Assembly: GCA_900469475.1 (NCBI GenBank)
Contig: UBXG01000002.1
Coordinates: 346,760-410,759 of the forward strand
DNA length: 64,000 nucleotides
Origin: Hyphomicrobiales bacterium
Lineage (GTDB): Bacteria; Pseudomonadota; Alphaproteobacteria; Rhizobiales; Rhizobiaceae
Direction of reading: 5' to 3'
In this document: piece after piece, positions 1 to 9,088 of the stretch
Position numbering within the stretch: position 1 is the first letter of the stretch
How the letters are laid out: each line of letters opens with the position of its first letter
Notes under the pieces: generated by a model
Seen by the model: the letters and a program-made list of their open reading frames with translations, nothing else
What the model was told of the DNA's origin: nothing
Database searches by the model: none
Position numbers and translations under genes: made by a program

Positions 1-132
1 GATCTGATGCGACCTGATCGAAACTAGATAATAGGCGATTGTGGAGCTTTTTCCAATCGGCTCGGGATTTTGACAGAAGGCGAAAGCTGGCAGCGACGCT
101 CGGGCGCCGCAGCCGGCCTCATATCTGACGGA

Positions 133-2139
133 TCAGAACTCTTCCCAGCCTGGCGCCGCTGCGGCAGGAGCAAGCGCCCCGCCGCCAAAGGCGGTCGCGA
201 CCCTGTCGATCATGCGTCGGGCCGGCGATGCGGCCGGGCGATGCGTCTCGGCGCGTGCTGTAACGGGAGCGGAAACATTGGCTGCGTCCACCTTGAAGCG
301 CGAGACGAGCTGGACAAGGCCATCCGCTTCGGCCGCCAGCCGATAGGTCGCGGCCGAAGTCTCCTCGACCATGGCGGCATTGCGCTGAGTGACCTCATCC
401 ATCTGATTGACGGCCTTGTTCACCTCCGACAGGCCCGTTGCCTGTTCGCGTGCCGCTGTCGCTATCGAGTGAATGTGATCGTTGATCTTCAGCACGCGGG
501 CCTCAATGGAGGACAGCGCCTCACCGGTTGCCTGCACGAGCTTGACGCCGACCTGCACCTCGTTACCGGACTTGCCGATCAGCGCCTTGATATCCTTCGC
601 CGCGGTGGCGGAGCGCTGGGCGAGCTCACGCACTTCCTGGGCAACGACGGCAAAGCCCTTGCCCGCATCGCCGGCGCGTGCGGCCTCTACGCCGGCATTG
701 AGCGCCAGTAGATTGGTCTGGAAGGCGATGTCGTCGATCACACCGATGATCTGGCTGATCTCGCCCGATGCCTGCTCGATGCGTCCCATGGCGTCGATCG
801 CGTTGCGAACCACCGTGCCGGAGCGAGCCGCGTCGTCCTTGGCTTCGCTCACCATGACGCTCGCCTCACGCGCCCGTTCCGTCGAATTCTGAACGACGGA
901 GGTGATCTCGTCGAGCGCTGCCGAGGTCTCTTCCAGAGCGGCCGCCTGCTGTTCGGTGCGCTTGGAAAGGTCATCGCTGGCGTGACGGAGCTCGTTGGTA
1001 TTGGAATTGATCGAACCGGTGGTGCCGCGCACTTCGCTCATGGTGCTTTTGAGCGTCTCGAATGTCGCGTTGACGTTCTGCTGCAGTTCGGCGAAGGCGC
1101 CCTGGAAATTGCCCTTCATTGCCTGGGTCAAGTCTCCCTCGGCCAAGCTCGCGATGACGCGGCGGACTTCGCCGATACCAGTGTCGACGCTCACAAGCAG
1201 CTCGTTCACATTGCCGGCGAAACGATTGAGGTTGACGTCGCCATAGTCCTTCTCGATGCGGTGGCTGAAATCGCCGGCCGCGGCGGCAGAGACTGCGAGA
1301 GACATGCTCGACTGAAGCTCGTCGCTTTTTGCGCGCAAGGCCGCCTCCTCGGCATTCATGCGGCGCACGGCCTTGCCGTTTTCCTTGAAGACGTCGACGG
1401 CCGCCGCCATCTCGCCGATTTCGTCCTTCCGGCCGGCAAATGGCACCTCGATATCGAAATGGCCGTTGGCGACATTCTTTATCGCATCGGTCACCTTGCG
1501 GATCGGACGGCTCAGATGGACGGTTCCGATATAGGCGCCAAGGCCGACGCCCGCCGCAATACCGGCAGTCATGATTCCGAGGACGACCCACAGGACGCTG
1601 CTATGAAAGGCTGCGATCTCGGTCTCTGCCTTTGCAAGCTCGGCCTTGTCGGTCTGGACGATCGCATCGATCTCAGCCTGAAAAGCCTTGCGGTTGGCGC
1701 GGTTCGCTTCATTGTTGCCCTGCTTGCCGGCGGCATCCGGGCCATCGGTCACGCCGAGCCTGGCCGTCTCCGTGCGAAAGGCGCGAAACTCCTGGGCACG
1801 GGCCTGCAGCTTGGTGAATTCCGGCTGCTGCATCTCCGGCACCAGGGGCGCCCAGCTTGCAAGCACCTTGTCGATCTCGTCGAGATCGACCATCAGCCCA
1901 TCGGCAAAGGGTTTGGAATCCTTCGCGGCAGTAGCGGCATAAATGCCGCGCGCTTCCATCACCACCGCGGTCACGTAACGATTCAGGCGCTCGCCCATGT
2001 AAGCGCGGCTCGCCGTCTGCTCGTAGCTCTGTAATTTCTGGTCATATTGATGCAACGCATAGAGCGCAGTGACGCCGATCATAAGCGCCGCCCCGGCCAT
2101 GACAGATACAAGCAGATTGATTTTGCCGCGAATTTTCAC
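133..2139 (-). CDS. methyl-accepting chemotaxis protein
   Basis: Transmembrane chemoreceptor of 668 residues that passes ligand binding to the CheA/CheW array. The N-terminus is a short cytoplasmic stretch and a membrane segment (about residues 8-30). A periplasmic helical region follows, which carries no recognisable Cache or PAS signature. A second membrane segment is at about 183-207, followed by a HAMP domain (RPIRKVTDAI) and a second HAMP-like repeat. The signalling domain holds the hairpin tip NLLALNAGVEAARAGDAGKG. The protein ends in WEEF after an Ala/Pro-rich tail, like the xWxxF tether that binds CheR/CheB in other receptors. No che genes are nearby, so it is an orphan receptor. The ligand cannot be inferred. 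Confidence 0.95.
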   Translation of the reverse strand: MKIRGKINLLVSVMAGAALMIGVTALYALHQYDQKLQSYEQTASRAYMGERLNRYVTAVVMEARGIYAATAAKDSKPFADGLMVDLDEIDKVLASWAPLVPEMQQPEFTKLQARAQEFRAFRTETARLGVTDGPDAAGKQGNNEANRANRKAFQAEIDAIVQTDKAELAKAETEIAAFHSSVLWVVLGIMTAGIAAGVGLGAYIGTVHLSRPIRKVTDAIKNVANGHFDIEVPFAGRKDEIGEMAAAVDVFKENGKAVRRMNAEEAALRAKSDELQSSMSLAVSAAAAGDFSHRIEKDYGDVNLNRFAGNVNELLVSVDTGIGEVRRVIASLAEGDLTQAMKGNFQGAFAELQQNVNATFETLKSTMSEVRGTTGSINSNTNELRHASDDLSKRTEQQAAALEETSAALDEITSVVQNSTERAREASVMVSEAKDDAARSGTVVRNAIDAMGRIEQASGEISQIIGVIDDIAFQTNLLALNAGVEAARAGDAGKGFAVVAQEVRELAQRSATAAKDIKALIGKSGNEVQVGVKLVQATGEALSSIEARVLKINDHIHSIATAAREQATGLSEVNKAVNQMDEVTQRNAAMVEETSAATYRLAAEADGLVQLVSRFKVDAANVSAPVTARAETHRPAASPARRMIDRVATAFGGGALAPAAAAPGWEEF

Positions 2140-2554
2140 AATACCCCTCCGGCGCAGATCCCATCCCCCATAAATCGATGGGTTTTACCGCACAAAGCTA
2201 GATATCGGCTAAAATCATTAATGTTATATTGAGTTATCTTTAATCCAAGCGCTCGACATTCTTCACTATACTATCCGTATATTTTAGAATTTATGCAATT
2301 TATATTCAAGGTTGCGCACACTCCTCGGGAGCAGCAGCCAGACGGCAATCAGCCGCCGCCGATCGCGCGAAATTGCCTGTCTTAAAGGAATCTGCACCCA
2401 TATAATTGACTTCCGGAGGCTTGATCCGTATAAGCCCGCGCACGTCCGGTCATGGAGCCTGCATTTGCGGGCCAAGTCCGTTCGCCATAATCAACAACGC
2501 TCCTTGCTGTAAAGCAAAGCTCAAGAAGGGCCGCACTCCGCGGTGTTTAAATAA
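2140..2554. other. intergenic region upstream of MCP and rpmH
   Basis: This 415-bp gap separates the divergent chemoreceptor and rpmH genes. It is AT-rich at about 2200-2310. It contains the rpmH promoter listed separately. Two ORFs of about 63-66 codons on opposite strands overlap each other at 2284-2512. They have no recognisable similarity or clear ribosome-binding site, and I treat them as non-coding. Confidence 0.6.
2406..2434 (+). promoter_or_regulatory. sigma70-type promoter for rpmH-rnpA-yidC
   Basis: TTGACT (2406-2411) and TATAAG (2429-2434) are separated by exactly 17 bp, close to the housekeeping promoter consensus. Transcription would start near 2441 and leave a leader of about 115 nt before rpmH. 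No other promoter is evident before yidC, so it probably drives the three-gene group. Confidence 0.65.
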
Positions 2555-2689
2555 ATGAAGCGTACCTACCAACCATCCAAGCTTGTCCGCAAGCGTCGCC
2601 ACGGCTTCCGTGCGCGCATGGCCACCAAGGGCGGCCGTGCGGTTCTTTCCGCTCGCCGTAACCGCGGCCGCAAGCGTCTTTCGGCCTAA
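2555..2689 (+). CDS. rpmH: 50S ribosomal protein L34
   Basis: Encodes a 44-residue, very Arg/Lys-rich protein that starts [20 protein letters not shown] and ends GRKRLSA, the full-length L34 pattern. L34 is a component of the large ribosomal subunit. It lies 25 bp upstream of rnpA, the arrangement found in nearly all bacteria. The bases just before the ATG (cggtgtttaaataa) contain no good Shine-Dalgarno sequence. The nearest purine run, aagaaggg, is about 25 nt upstream. Confidence 0.97.
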   Translation: MKRTYQPSKLVRKRRHGFRARMATKGGRAVLSARRNRGRKRLSA

Positions 2690-2714
2690 GGGCCGGAGTG
2701 CCCGATAATCCAGG

Positions 2715-3116
2715 ATGGCGGGCAAATTGACGAATGAACGACCAAAAAAGACTGTCGGGCGGCTGAAAAGCCGGCCGCAGTTTCTTGCAGTCCGCGAAGG
2801 CGAGAAGCGCAGAGGCAGCTTCTTCCTCATCGAAATGCTGGACCGCAAGACCGCCGACGCCGAACCCCGCGTCGGTTTTACCGTTACCAAAAAACATGGC
2901 AACGCGGTGGAGCGCAACCGCATGCGGCGCAGGCTGAAAGAAGCCGTGCGGCTTCACGCCGGATTTGCAATGCAGCCCGGACACGACTATGTGGTTGTCG
3001 CGCGACGCGAGGTGCTGACCGCGCCTTTCGAAAAACTGGCGAGCGAACTCGTAAGCCGCATCGAAACCAGGCCGAAACACCGGCGGTCGGAAAAGGACCG
3101 CTCCAGGAAAGTATGA
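2715..3116 (+). CDS. rnpA: ribonuclease P protein component
   Basis: Protein subunit of RNase P, which assists the catalytic RNA in removing 5' leaders from tRNA precursors. The 133-residue product is basic and has the family signature [14 protein letters not shown] at about residues 65-78, preceded by [12 protein letters not shown]. Its stop codon overlaps the start of yidC (ATGA at 3113-3116), which indicates translational coupling. The RNA subunit gene (rnpB) is not in this window. Confidence 0.96.
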   Translation: MAGKLTNERPKKTVGRLKSRPQFLAVREGEKRRGSFFLIEMLDRKTADAEPRVGFTVTKKHGNAVERNRMRRRLKEAVRLHAGFAMQPGHDYVVVARREVLTAPFEKLASELVSRIETRPKHRRSEKDRSRKV

Positions 3117-4918
3117 TGGAAAACAACCGCAATTACTTCATTGCAATTGCACTGTCTGTGCTGATTGTTCTCGGCTGGCAGTTTTTCTATATGAACCCAC
3201 GCCTCGAAGCGCAGCGTCAGGCCGAGCAGGCCGCCAAGCAGCACCAGCAGGCGCAGCAAGCCCAGACGACGCAGTCGCCCGCAACGGGTGCCGCCGTGAA
3301 CGGTTCGCTTCCCGCAGGTGGTCAGACGGCGCCGACGGTTCTCACCCTCGAGCAGTCCGTCGCCAAGACCGCTTCGTCGCGCGTCACCATCGACACGCCC
3401 GCGCTTGCCGGCTCCATCAATCTGGAAGGCGCCCGCTTCGACGACCTCCAGCTCAAGGCCTACCACGAGACCGTCAGCAAGAGCAGCCCGATCATCACGC
3501 TCTTCAGCCCGGCCGACACCAAGGACGGCTATTTCACAGAACTCGGCTATGTCGGCAGCGACGCGACCGGCGCAGTCCCCGGCCCCTCGACCATGTGGAA
3601 GCTTACCAGCGGCGACAAGCTAACCGACAAGACGCCGGTGACGCTCTCCTACACCAATGACAAGGGCATCACCTTCAACCGCACGATCTCCGTCGACGAT
3701 CGCTATATGTTCACGATCACAGACAAGATCGCCAACGCCAGCCAGGCTCCAGTTTCTCTGTCGAGCTACGGCCGCGTCACGCGCTACAACAAGCCTGAGA
3801 CGCCTTCCGCCTACGTCCTGCATGAAGGTTTCATCGGCGTCATCGGCGATGACGGCTTGATCGAGACCAAATATGCGTCGACCGAAAAGGAAGCCACGAC
3901 GCCCGCCAAGGCAACCGGCGGCTGGCTCGGTATGACGGATAAGTACTGGGCTGCGACCATCGTGCCGCCGCAGTCGACGGCCTATGACGCCCGCTTCTCG
4001 CACTTTACCGATGGCACTCCGCGCTATCAGGCCGATTACAAGCAGGATGCGGTTACCATCGCTCCCGGCCAGTCGCAGGATCTGAAGAATCTGGTCTTCG
4101 CCGGCGCCAAGGAAGTCCCGGTCATCGACCGCTATGAGACCAGCTACTCGATCCCGCGCTTCGACCGCCTGATCGACTGGGGCTGGTTCTATTTCATCAC
4201 CAAGCCGATGTTCAAGCTGATGGATTTCTTCTTCCGCTACTTCGGCAATTTCGGCGTCGCCATCCTCTGCACCACCATCGTCGTCAAGGCGCTCTTCTTC
4301 CCCCTCGCCAGCCGGCAATATGCCTCCATGGCGAACATGAAGCGTGTTCAGCCGAAGATGGAAGAGCTGAAGGCCAAGTTCGGCGACGACCGCATGGCCC
4401 TGCAGCAGGCGACCATGCAGCTCTACAAGGAAGAGAAGATCAATCCGATCGCGGGCTGCTGGCCGGTGCTTCTGCAGATCCCGATCTTCTTCTCGCTCTA
4501 TAAGGTGATCTACATCACCATCGAGATGCGCCATGCGCCGTTCTTCGGCTGGATCCAGGATCTTTCGGCACCGGATCCGACGTCGATCGTCAACCTCTTC
4601 GGTCTGCTGCCCTTTGCGGCTCCGACCTTCCTGCATCTCGGCGTCTGGCCGCTGATCATGGGTGTCACCATGTTCTTCCAGATGCGCATGAACCCGACGC
4701 CGCCGGACCCGACCCAGGCGATGATCTTCAACTGGATGCCGCTGGTATTCATGTTCATGCTGGCGAGCTTCCCGGCCGGTCTCGTGATCTACTGGGCCTG
4801 GAACAATACCCTCTCGGTCATCCAGCAGTCGATCATCATGAAGCGCCATGGCGTGAAGGTGGAGCTCTTCGACAATCTGAAGGGCCTCTTCAAACGAAAA
4901 CCGGCGCCATCGAAATGA
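3113..4918 (+). CDS. yidC: membrane protein insertase YidC
   Basis: Inserts and folds inner-membrane proteins, alone or with SecYEG. The 601-residue length is normal for the Gram-negative form. An N-terminal membrane anchor ([18 protein letters not shown]) precedes a Gln/Ala-rich linker and the large periplasmic beta-sandwich domain. The conserved core begins at about residue 350 and has five membrane segments, including [40 protein letters not shown] and the C-terminal [13 protein letters not shown]. The start overlaps the rnpA stop by 4 bp; an ATG one codon later is an alternative. In related rhizobia engB follows directly, but here about 3.4 kb of arsenic genes lies between them. Confidence 0.97.
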   Translation: MMENNRNYFIAIALSVLIVLGWQFFYMNPRLEAQRQAEQAAKQHQQAQQAQTTQSPATGAAVNGSLPAGGQTAPTVLTLEQSVAKTASSRVTIDTPALAGSINLEGARFDDLQLKAYHETVSKSSPIITLFSPADTKDGYFTELGYVGSDATGAVPGPSTMWKLTSGDKLTDKTPVTLSYTNDKGITFNRTISVDDRYMFTITDKIANASQAPVSLSSYGRVTRYNKPETPSAYVLHEGFIGVIGDDGLIETKYASTEKEATTPAKATGGWLGMTDKYWAATIVPPQSTAYDARFSHFTDGTPRYQADYKQDAVTIAPGQSQDLKNLVFAGAKEVPVIDRYETSYSIPRFDRLIDWGWFYFITKPMFKLMDFFFRYFGNFGVAILCTTIVVKALFFPLASRQYASMANMKRVQPKMEELKAKFGDDRMALQQATMQLYKEEKINPIAGCWPVLLQIPIFFSLYKVIYITIEMRHAPFFGWIQDLSAPDPTSIVNLFGLLPFAAPTFLHLGVWPLIMGVTMFFQMRMNPTPPDPTQAMIFNWMPLVFMFMLASFPAGLVIYWAWNNTLSVIQQSIIMKRHGVKVELFDNLKGLFKRKPAPSK

Positions 4919-4922
4919 CGAC

Positions 4923-4952
4923 AAAAGCCCTGCTTCGGCAGGGCTTTTTCTT
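4923..4952 (+). terminator. rho-independent terminator after yidC
   Basis: An 11-bp perfect stem (AAAAGCCCTGC/GCAGGGCTTTT) with a TTCG tetraloop is followed by a T-rich run. It lies 4 bp after the yidC stop and closes the rpmH-rnpA-yidC unit. Confidence 0.9.
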
Positions 4953-5007
4953 TTGTGGCGACAGGTGCCATCGGCGAACTCCGGCACCGATGTGCCGCCA
5001 ATAACGG

Positions 5008-6219
5008 TCATCGCAATGCTGCGATGGAAGATAGAGCAGCGATTGAAAGCCCACCCAGAACGGCCGCGATGGCGAGTGACGGCGTGATACCGATATTCTG
5101 CATCGCGAAGGCCAGGACGAACGGGGCGAGAGCTGAAAGGATCAGCCGTGCCGCCATCATCTTCCCCTGTAGCTTTCCGTAGCCATCGCTGCCGAAAAGA
5201 TGCAGAGGCAGCGTGCCGGTGACGATGCTGAGGAGGCCGTTGCCCATGCCGAAGATCATCGCGAAGGCCATGGCGCCGGGTACGGAGGGGGCAGAAAGCA
5301 GAAGCACCAGCACTCCGCCCGGGATCAGCATCGAGGCGATCACGGCCAGATGGAGTGCGGGCAGGTTCTTGCCGAACACCATGTTGATGAGGCGGCTGCC
5401 GACCTGCGACGGGCCGAAGAATGTCCCCACGAGAGCGGCGGTCGCGCCGAGACCGAGACCAGACAACAGTGGCACCAGATGCACCAGAATGGCCGAACTG
5501 ACGAGCGACATCAGCGAAAAACCCATAACCATGACCGCAAAGCCAAGGCGGCGGCGGGCAGGTGGCAACACCCCCTCGACGCGCGCGGCGACAGTCGACG
5601 CCTTCGCGCCCTGCGTGGATCCCTGACGCGACAACCATGCGTGGATTGGCAGGCAGATACAGAGGTTGAGGGCGGCGAAAACCAGATAGACGTTCTGCCA
5701 GGCGAGATGCGCATGGAGTGCCGTGGTTGTCGGCCAGAAGATTGTCGAAGCGAACCCGGCAATCAGCGTCAGATAGGTGATGCTGCGGGAAGCGACCTGT
5801 GGTCGGACTTGCACAAGCAGCGCAAAGGCCGCGCCATACTGGACCAGATTGGCGGAAACTTCGATCGCAATGAGTGCGACGACGTAGACCGCCTTGTTAG
5901 GCGCTAGGGCACAAGCGGCCAGAGCTGCGGCCGCCACGAAGGAGCCGATCGTCATCACCCGTGCGGCACCGATCCTGTCGAACAGCCCACCCAGCCACGG
6001 CGCGGTAAGGCCGCCTGCCAGAAGCGCGACCGACAGTGCGCCAAAGACCCATTCGCTCGACCATGCGAACTGCATGGCCATATCGGGCGCAAGTATGCTG
6101 AAACTGTAATAGAGGGTGCCGTAACCGATGATTTGTGTAACGCCGAGCGCAAACACGGCATGAAGCGGCACGCGTTCAGACAAGGCGCTTGCCGTCGGCG
6201 TCGAGAACCTGCTCGCCAT
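5008..6219 (-). CDS. MFS transporter of the ars operon
   Basis: Major facilitator transporter of about 403 residues with 12 predicted membrane segments, from TQIIGYGTLYYSFSI near the N-terminus to LGGLSIAALSSIAAL at the end. It is the last gene of arsR-aqpS-arsC-MFS on this strand. The location suggests export of arsenite or an arsenic compound, as for the ArsK-type MFS exporters of agrobacteria. The substrate is an inference. ArsJ-type function is less likely because no accompanying glyceraldehyde-3-phosphate dehydrogenase gene is present. The start is uncertain. I chose the ATG at 6219, which overlaps arsC by 44 bp. TTG at 6183 or GTG at 6171 would also keep the first membrane segment. Confidence 0.85.
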   Translation of the reverse strand: MASRFSTPTASALSERVPLHAVFALGVTQIIGYGTLYYSFSILAPDMAMQFAWSSEWVFGALSVALLAGGLTAPWLGGLFDRIGAARVMTIGSFVAAAALAACALAPNKAVYVVALIAIEVSANLVQYGAAFALLVQVRPQVASRSITYLTLIAGFASTIFWPTTTALHAHLAWQNVYLVFAALNLCICLPIHAWLSRQGSTQGAKASTVAARVEGVLPPARRRLGFAVMVMGFSLMSLVSSAILVHLVPLLSGLGLGATAALVGTFFGPSQVGSRLINMVFGKNLPALHLAVIASMLIPGGVLVLLLSAPSVPGAMAFAMIFGMGNGLLSIVTGTLPLHLFGSDGYGKLQGKMMAARLILSALAPFVLAFAMQNIGITPSLAIAAVLGGLSIAALSSIAALR

Positions 6220-6604
6220 CTTCCTTGGTGAACGGGCCTTTATGCGTATCGGGCAGGATATCCAGGACGACTTCCGAAGGACGAGCCAAACGCGTGCCCA
6301 TGGGCGTGACAACGAACGGCCGGTTGATCAGGATCGGATCCTTCAGCATAGCATCTAGCAACTGGGCATCGGTCAGGTCTGGATTGTCGAGGCCGAGCTC
6401 GGCATACGGCGTGCCCTTTTCGCGGATTGCCTGCCTGATGGTCAAACCCGCATCGGCAATCATCTTGATGAGATCATCGCGGCTCGGCGGATTGCTCAGA
6501 TATTCGATGACGGTCGGCTCGATGCCGGCATTGCGGATTATCGCCAGCGCGTTGCGCGAGGTGCCGCAGTCGTTATTGTGGTAAATCGTAACATCCATGG
6601 TCAT
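6176..6604 (-). CDS. arsC: arsenate reductase (glutaredoxin-dependent)
   Basis: Reduces arsenate to arsenite in the cytoplasm. The 142-residue product belongs to the plasmid R773 ArsC class. The active-site cysteine is in NNDCGTSRN at residue 13, and NRPFVVTPMGTRLARP holds the downstream arginines that bind the oxyanion. It lies between aqpS, which it overlaps by 4 bp (ATGA, 6601-6604), and the MFS gene. Arsenite made here could leave through AqpS or the MFS protein. A start two codons later (MDVTIYH) is equally possible. Confidence 0.95.
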   Translation of the reverse strand: MTMDVTIYHNNDCGTSRNALAIIRNAGIEPTVIEYLSNPPSRDDLIKMIADAGLTIRQAIREKGTPYAELGLDNPDLTDAQLLDAMLKDPILINRPFVVTPMGTRLARPSEVVLDILPDTHKGPFTKEDGEQVLDADGKRLV

Positions 6605-7302
6605 GAGGCAGGTTCCGTTTCAGCGAGAGTGCGGGGAGCGCGGGCTTCCATCAGCAGCCAGCTCACGAGCAGCACCGCCAGCAATGCGCCGAGGATTTCC
6701 GCGATGATGAACCCAGGAAGATCGATCGGGCGGATGCCCGCAAAAGTATTCGTCAGCGAGCGGGCGATTGCGACAGCCGGATTGGCGAAAGAGGTGGAAG
6801 CGGTAAACCAGTATGCAGCCGTGATGTAGAGGCCGACCAGCCATGACACGGCGTCGGCGCGAAACCGCAGGCCGGAGAGGATGACGAAGACGAGGCCGAA
6901 GGTGGCCGTCACCTCGGCCAGCCATTGCGCGCCACCACTGCGGATGGTTGTCGAGGCCTGTAGCAACGGCAGTTCGAACATGGCATGCGCGAGGATCGTC
7001 CCCGCAATTCCGCCAAGGATCTGCGCGACGACATAGCCCAAAGCCGACATCGCGGTCAGCTCGCGGCGTATCGCAAAGACGAGCGATACCACCGGGTTAA
7101 AGTGAGCGCCGGATATCGGACCGAGGACGATGATCAACACGGCGAGGATCGCGCCCGTGGGCAGCGTATTGGCGAGCAGCGCAAGCGCCGCATCGCTCGT
7201 CAGCCTGTCCGCCATGATACCCGAACCGACGACTGTCGCGACCAGAAGGCCCGTGCCCAGAGCCTCCGAGACAAGGCGGCGCGAAAGCGGAAAAGATGTC
7301 AT
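6601..7302 (-). CDS. aqpS: aquaglyceroporin AqpS, arsenite channel
   Basis: Six-helix major intrinsic protein of 233 residues. Both pore half-helix motifs are visible: NPV at 69-71 (GAHFNPVVS) and NPA at 174-176 (SFANPAVAIARS). The first motif has Val in place of Ala. In Sinorhizobium meliloti, AqpS takes the place of an ArsB pump, letting ArsC-generated arsenite flow down its gradient. The same arsR-aqpS-arsC order supports that role here. No ArsB or Acr3 is present. It is translationally coupled to arsC, with a 25-bp gap after arsR. Confidence 0.93.
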   Translation of the reverse strand: MTSFPLSRRLVSEALGTGLLVATVVGSGIMADRLTSDAALALLANTLPTGAILAVLIIVLGPISGAHFNPVVSLVFAIRRELTAMSALGYVVAQILGGIAGTILAHAMFELPLLQASTTIRSGGAQWLAEVTATFGLVFVILSGLRFRADAVSWLVGLYITAAYWFTASTSFANPAVAIARSLTNTFAGIRPIDLPGFIIAEILGALLAVLLVSWLLMEARAPRTLAETEPAS

Positions 7303-7327
7303 GGTTTCGGTCCCCGGCTCAGCATAT

Positions 7328-7681
7328 TCATGGAACGTTTCTCACAGCCGGCGCACAGCAGGCGGCGACTTGCGCCGCCGGCGCGCAGACCTCCGGATGC
7401 CCCGCGCAGCAGTCTTCCATCAAGAAGCGGACAAGGCCTCCGAGCACATCGTAATTGGCGGTGTAGACGATGGAGCGGGATTCCCGCTGCTGGCCAATGA
7501 GGCCGGCTCGATCCAGTTCTTTCAGATGGAACGAAACATTCGAGGGCGATACTTCGAGCTTCTCTGCAATCATGCCCGCAGCCATCCCATCAGGACCGGC
7601 AACGACGAGCATGCGGACGATCTGCAGGCGGGTCTCTTGAGAGAGTGCGCCGAACGAAGCGAGGGCTTGACCTTCATCCAT
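7328..7681 (-). CDS. arsR: ArsR family arsenic-responsive repressor
   Basis: Winged-helix repressor of 117 residues with the ArsR/SmtB core; the recognition region is SPSNVSFHLKELDRAGLIGQQ. It lacks the ELCVCDL-type site of the R773 repressor. Instead, cysteines cluster at the C-terminus at residues 91, 92, 99, 108 and 109 (DCCAGHPEVCAP and ACC). This resembles the C-terminal As(III) site described for Acidithiobacillus ArsR. It is the first gene of the ars operon. Its start codon overlaps the left arm of a palindrome shared with the divergent gene, so autorepression is likely. Confidence 0.93.
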   Translation of the reverse strand: MDEGQALASFGALSQETRLQIVRMLVVAGPDGMAAGMIAEKLEVSPSNVSFHLKELDRAGLIGQQRESRSIVYTANYDVLGGLVRFLMEDCCAGHPEVCAPAAQVAACCAPAVRNVP

Positions 7682-7711
7682 ATTTCAATAATCCTTTAAG
7701 TGTTGAAATAT
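7680..7711. promoter_or_regulatory. divergent arsR operator palindrome
   Basis: A 9-bp perfect inverted repeat, ATATTTCAA (7680-7688) and TTGAAATAT (7703-7711), has a 14-bp spacer. It lies between the arsR start (7681) and the divergent DUF6428-like start (7724). ArsR proteins bind dyads of this kind. One site could therefore control both transcription units. Confidence 0.75.
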
Positions 7712-7723
7712 GGAGTACATCAA

Positions 7724-8233
7724 ATGAATGCGATCGACAAGACCCGGTCTTCGGATATCAACCTCGGCCTTTTGCTTGAGACTCTGGCCATTGCCGGCGA
7801 TCTGCCCCTTGTATTCCGCTATGACGGTCGGCCGGTGAGGCCGGGCTATCACGTCACAGAAGTTAAGGCCGGGCAGTTTTCGGCATTGGACTGCGGGGCC
7901 AACCCGGAAGCATGGGCTGAGATTTTCGTGCAGCTTTGGGATATCGATGAAGGCAACCGCACGCATATGCCGGCGGGTAAATTCGCCGCTATCATCCGCA
8001 AAGTTTCCGAGCACGTGCAGTTCGACGGCTCCGCGAGGCTGACCTTTGAGGTGAGCGACGGGGTGCAGCCGATGCAGCTCTACTGCGCATCAACTCCTGT
8101 TATCGGCGACGATGCCGTCTATATCGAGCTCATTGCCCGCGCAGCCAGCTGCAAACCACGTGACCGGTGGCTGGCAGAACAGACCCAAGCGGCAACCTGT
8201 GGATCAGCGAATGCTGCCAAGTGCTGTGGCTAG
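7724..8233 (+). CDS. DUF6428-like protein divergent from arsR
   Basis: Predicted soluble protein of 169 residues with no signal peptide or membrane segment. It resembles the DUF6428 family, which I recall from arsR neighbourhoods. I cannot confirm the family without a profile search, and its function is unknown. Cysteines lie in [16 protein letters not shown] and ASCKPRD, and the C-terminus is Cys-rich ([12 protein letters not shown]), reminiscent of a soft-metal(loid) site. The ATG at 7724 is chosen because GGAG lies 8 nt upstream (7712-7715); an in-frame GTG at 7700 lies inside the operator. Expression is probably controlled by ArsR through the shared palindrome. Confidence 0.75.
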   Translation: MNAIDKTRSSDINLGLLLETLAIAGDLPLVFRYDGRPVRPGYHVTEVKAGQFSALDCGANPEAWAEIFVQLWDIDEGNRTHMPAGKFAAIIRKVSEHVQFDGSARLTFEVSDGVQPMQLYCASTPVIGDDAVYIELIARAASCKPRDRWLAEQTQAATCGSANAAKCCG

Positions 8234-8355
8234 TCATTACCGGCTCCTTGGCCGACACCGAAGCTCGGCAGCACGAAGCCAAATGCCGATCCAAACTTGA
8301 CTTTCGCGGACAAAAGCTTGAAGCCAATCCACGGAACCAAGTAAAGATCGAGAGA

Positions 8356-9015
8356 ATGGCAGACCAGACGACAAAAGACGACAAGCCGCTTTTCGGGCGT
8401 CCGTGGATTTTCATTCGCGGCGTGCCGTCGATGAAATTTCTGCCGCCGGAAGGGCCGCCGGAAATCGCCTTTGCCGGCCGCTCCAACGTCGGCAAGTCGT
8501 CGCTGATCAATGCCCTGGTCGGGCATAAGGGACTGGCGCGCACGTCGAATACGCCGGGACGCACGCAGGAGCTCAACTATTTCGTTCCCGACGGCTTTTC
8601 CGGCGAGGCTGGCGATCTGCCGCCGATGGCTCTGGTTGACATGCCCGGCTATGGCTATGCCGAAGCACCGAAGGATCAGGTCGATGCCTGGACGAAGCTG
8701 GTCTTCGACTATCTGCGCGGGCGCACGACGCTGAAGCGCGTCTATGTGTTGATCGACAGCCGCCACGGTATCAAGAAGAACGATGCGGAGGTTCTGGACC
8801 TTCTCGACAAGGCCGCCGTTTCCTATCAGATCGTGCTGACCAAGACCGACAAGATCAAGGAGGCGGGCATACCGAAGCTGCTCGCCGATACCGCCGAAAA
8901 AATCCGCAAGCGCCCGGCCGCCTATCCCGGCATTCTTGCTACGTCTTCGGAAAAGGGCTTTGGCCTTCAGGAATTGCGCGAAGCCATTGGCCTGACGGTC
9001 GGCATCCAGGTTTGA
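8356..9015 (+). CDS. engB: ribosome biogenesis GTP-binding protein EngB/YsxC
   Basis: Essential TRAFAC-class GTPase needed for assembly of the 50S subunit. The 219-residue product carries G1 ([10 protein letters not shown]), G3 (DMPGYG) and G4 (TKTDK). The frame is open upstream to 8167, but homology begins after [13 protein letters not shown], so the ATG at 8356 is used; AGAGA precedes it. In related rhizobia it follows yidC and precedes argB. Here the ars island separates it from yidC and the ECF module separates it from argB. Confidence 0.95.
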   Translation: MADQTTKDDKPLFGRPWIFIRGVPSMKFLPPEGPPEIAFAGRSNVGKSSLINALVGHKGLARTSNTPGRTQELNYFVPDGFSGEAGDLPPMALVDMPGYGYAEAPKDQVDAWTKLVFDYLRGRTTLKRVYVLIDSRHGIKKNDAEVLDLLDKAAVSYQIVLTKTDKIKEAGIPKLLADTAEKIRKRPAAYPGILATSSEKGFGLQELREAIGLTVGIQV

Positions 9016-9034
9016 AGACCGCATCGATACAATG

Positions 9035-9074
9035 AGGCCGCCGCCCCTGACCTCGTATCAGGAGACGACGGCCT
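9035..9074. terminator. hairpin between convergent engB and fasciclin gene
   Basis: AGGCCGCCG and CGACGGCCT form an outer stem around an inner CCTGA/TCAGG pair. It sits between the engB stop and the end of the convergent fasciclin gene. There is no clear T-run, so intrinsic termination is uncertain. Confidence 0.4.
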
Positions 9075-9088
9075 GTTGCCGATGAGGA

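Noticed and set aside
982..2034. ORF of 350 codons on the plus strand
   Set aside because: It is antisense to the first chemoreceptor, whose membrane, HAMP and signalling parts are intact.
2284..2512. Two opposing short ORFs upstream of rpmH
   Set aside because: They overlap each other and the rpmH promoter and resemble no protein.
2140..3120. Replication origin next to rpmH
   Set aside because: rpmH-rnpA lies near oriC in many bacteria, but no dnaA gene or DnaA-box cluster is visible here. In rhizobia the origin is elsewhere.
3620..5638. Antisense ORF of 672 codons opposite yidC
   Set aside because: It mirrors the yidC frame and runs into the MFS region. The residue composition is His/Arg/Asp-rich without a family pattern, typical of high-GC shadow frames.
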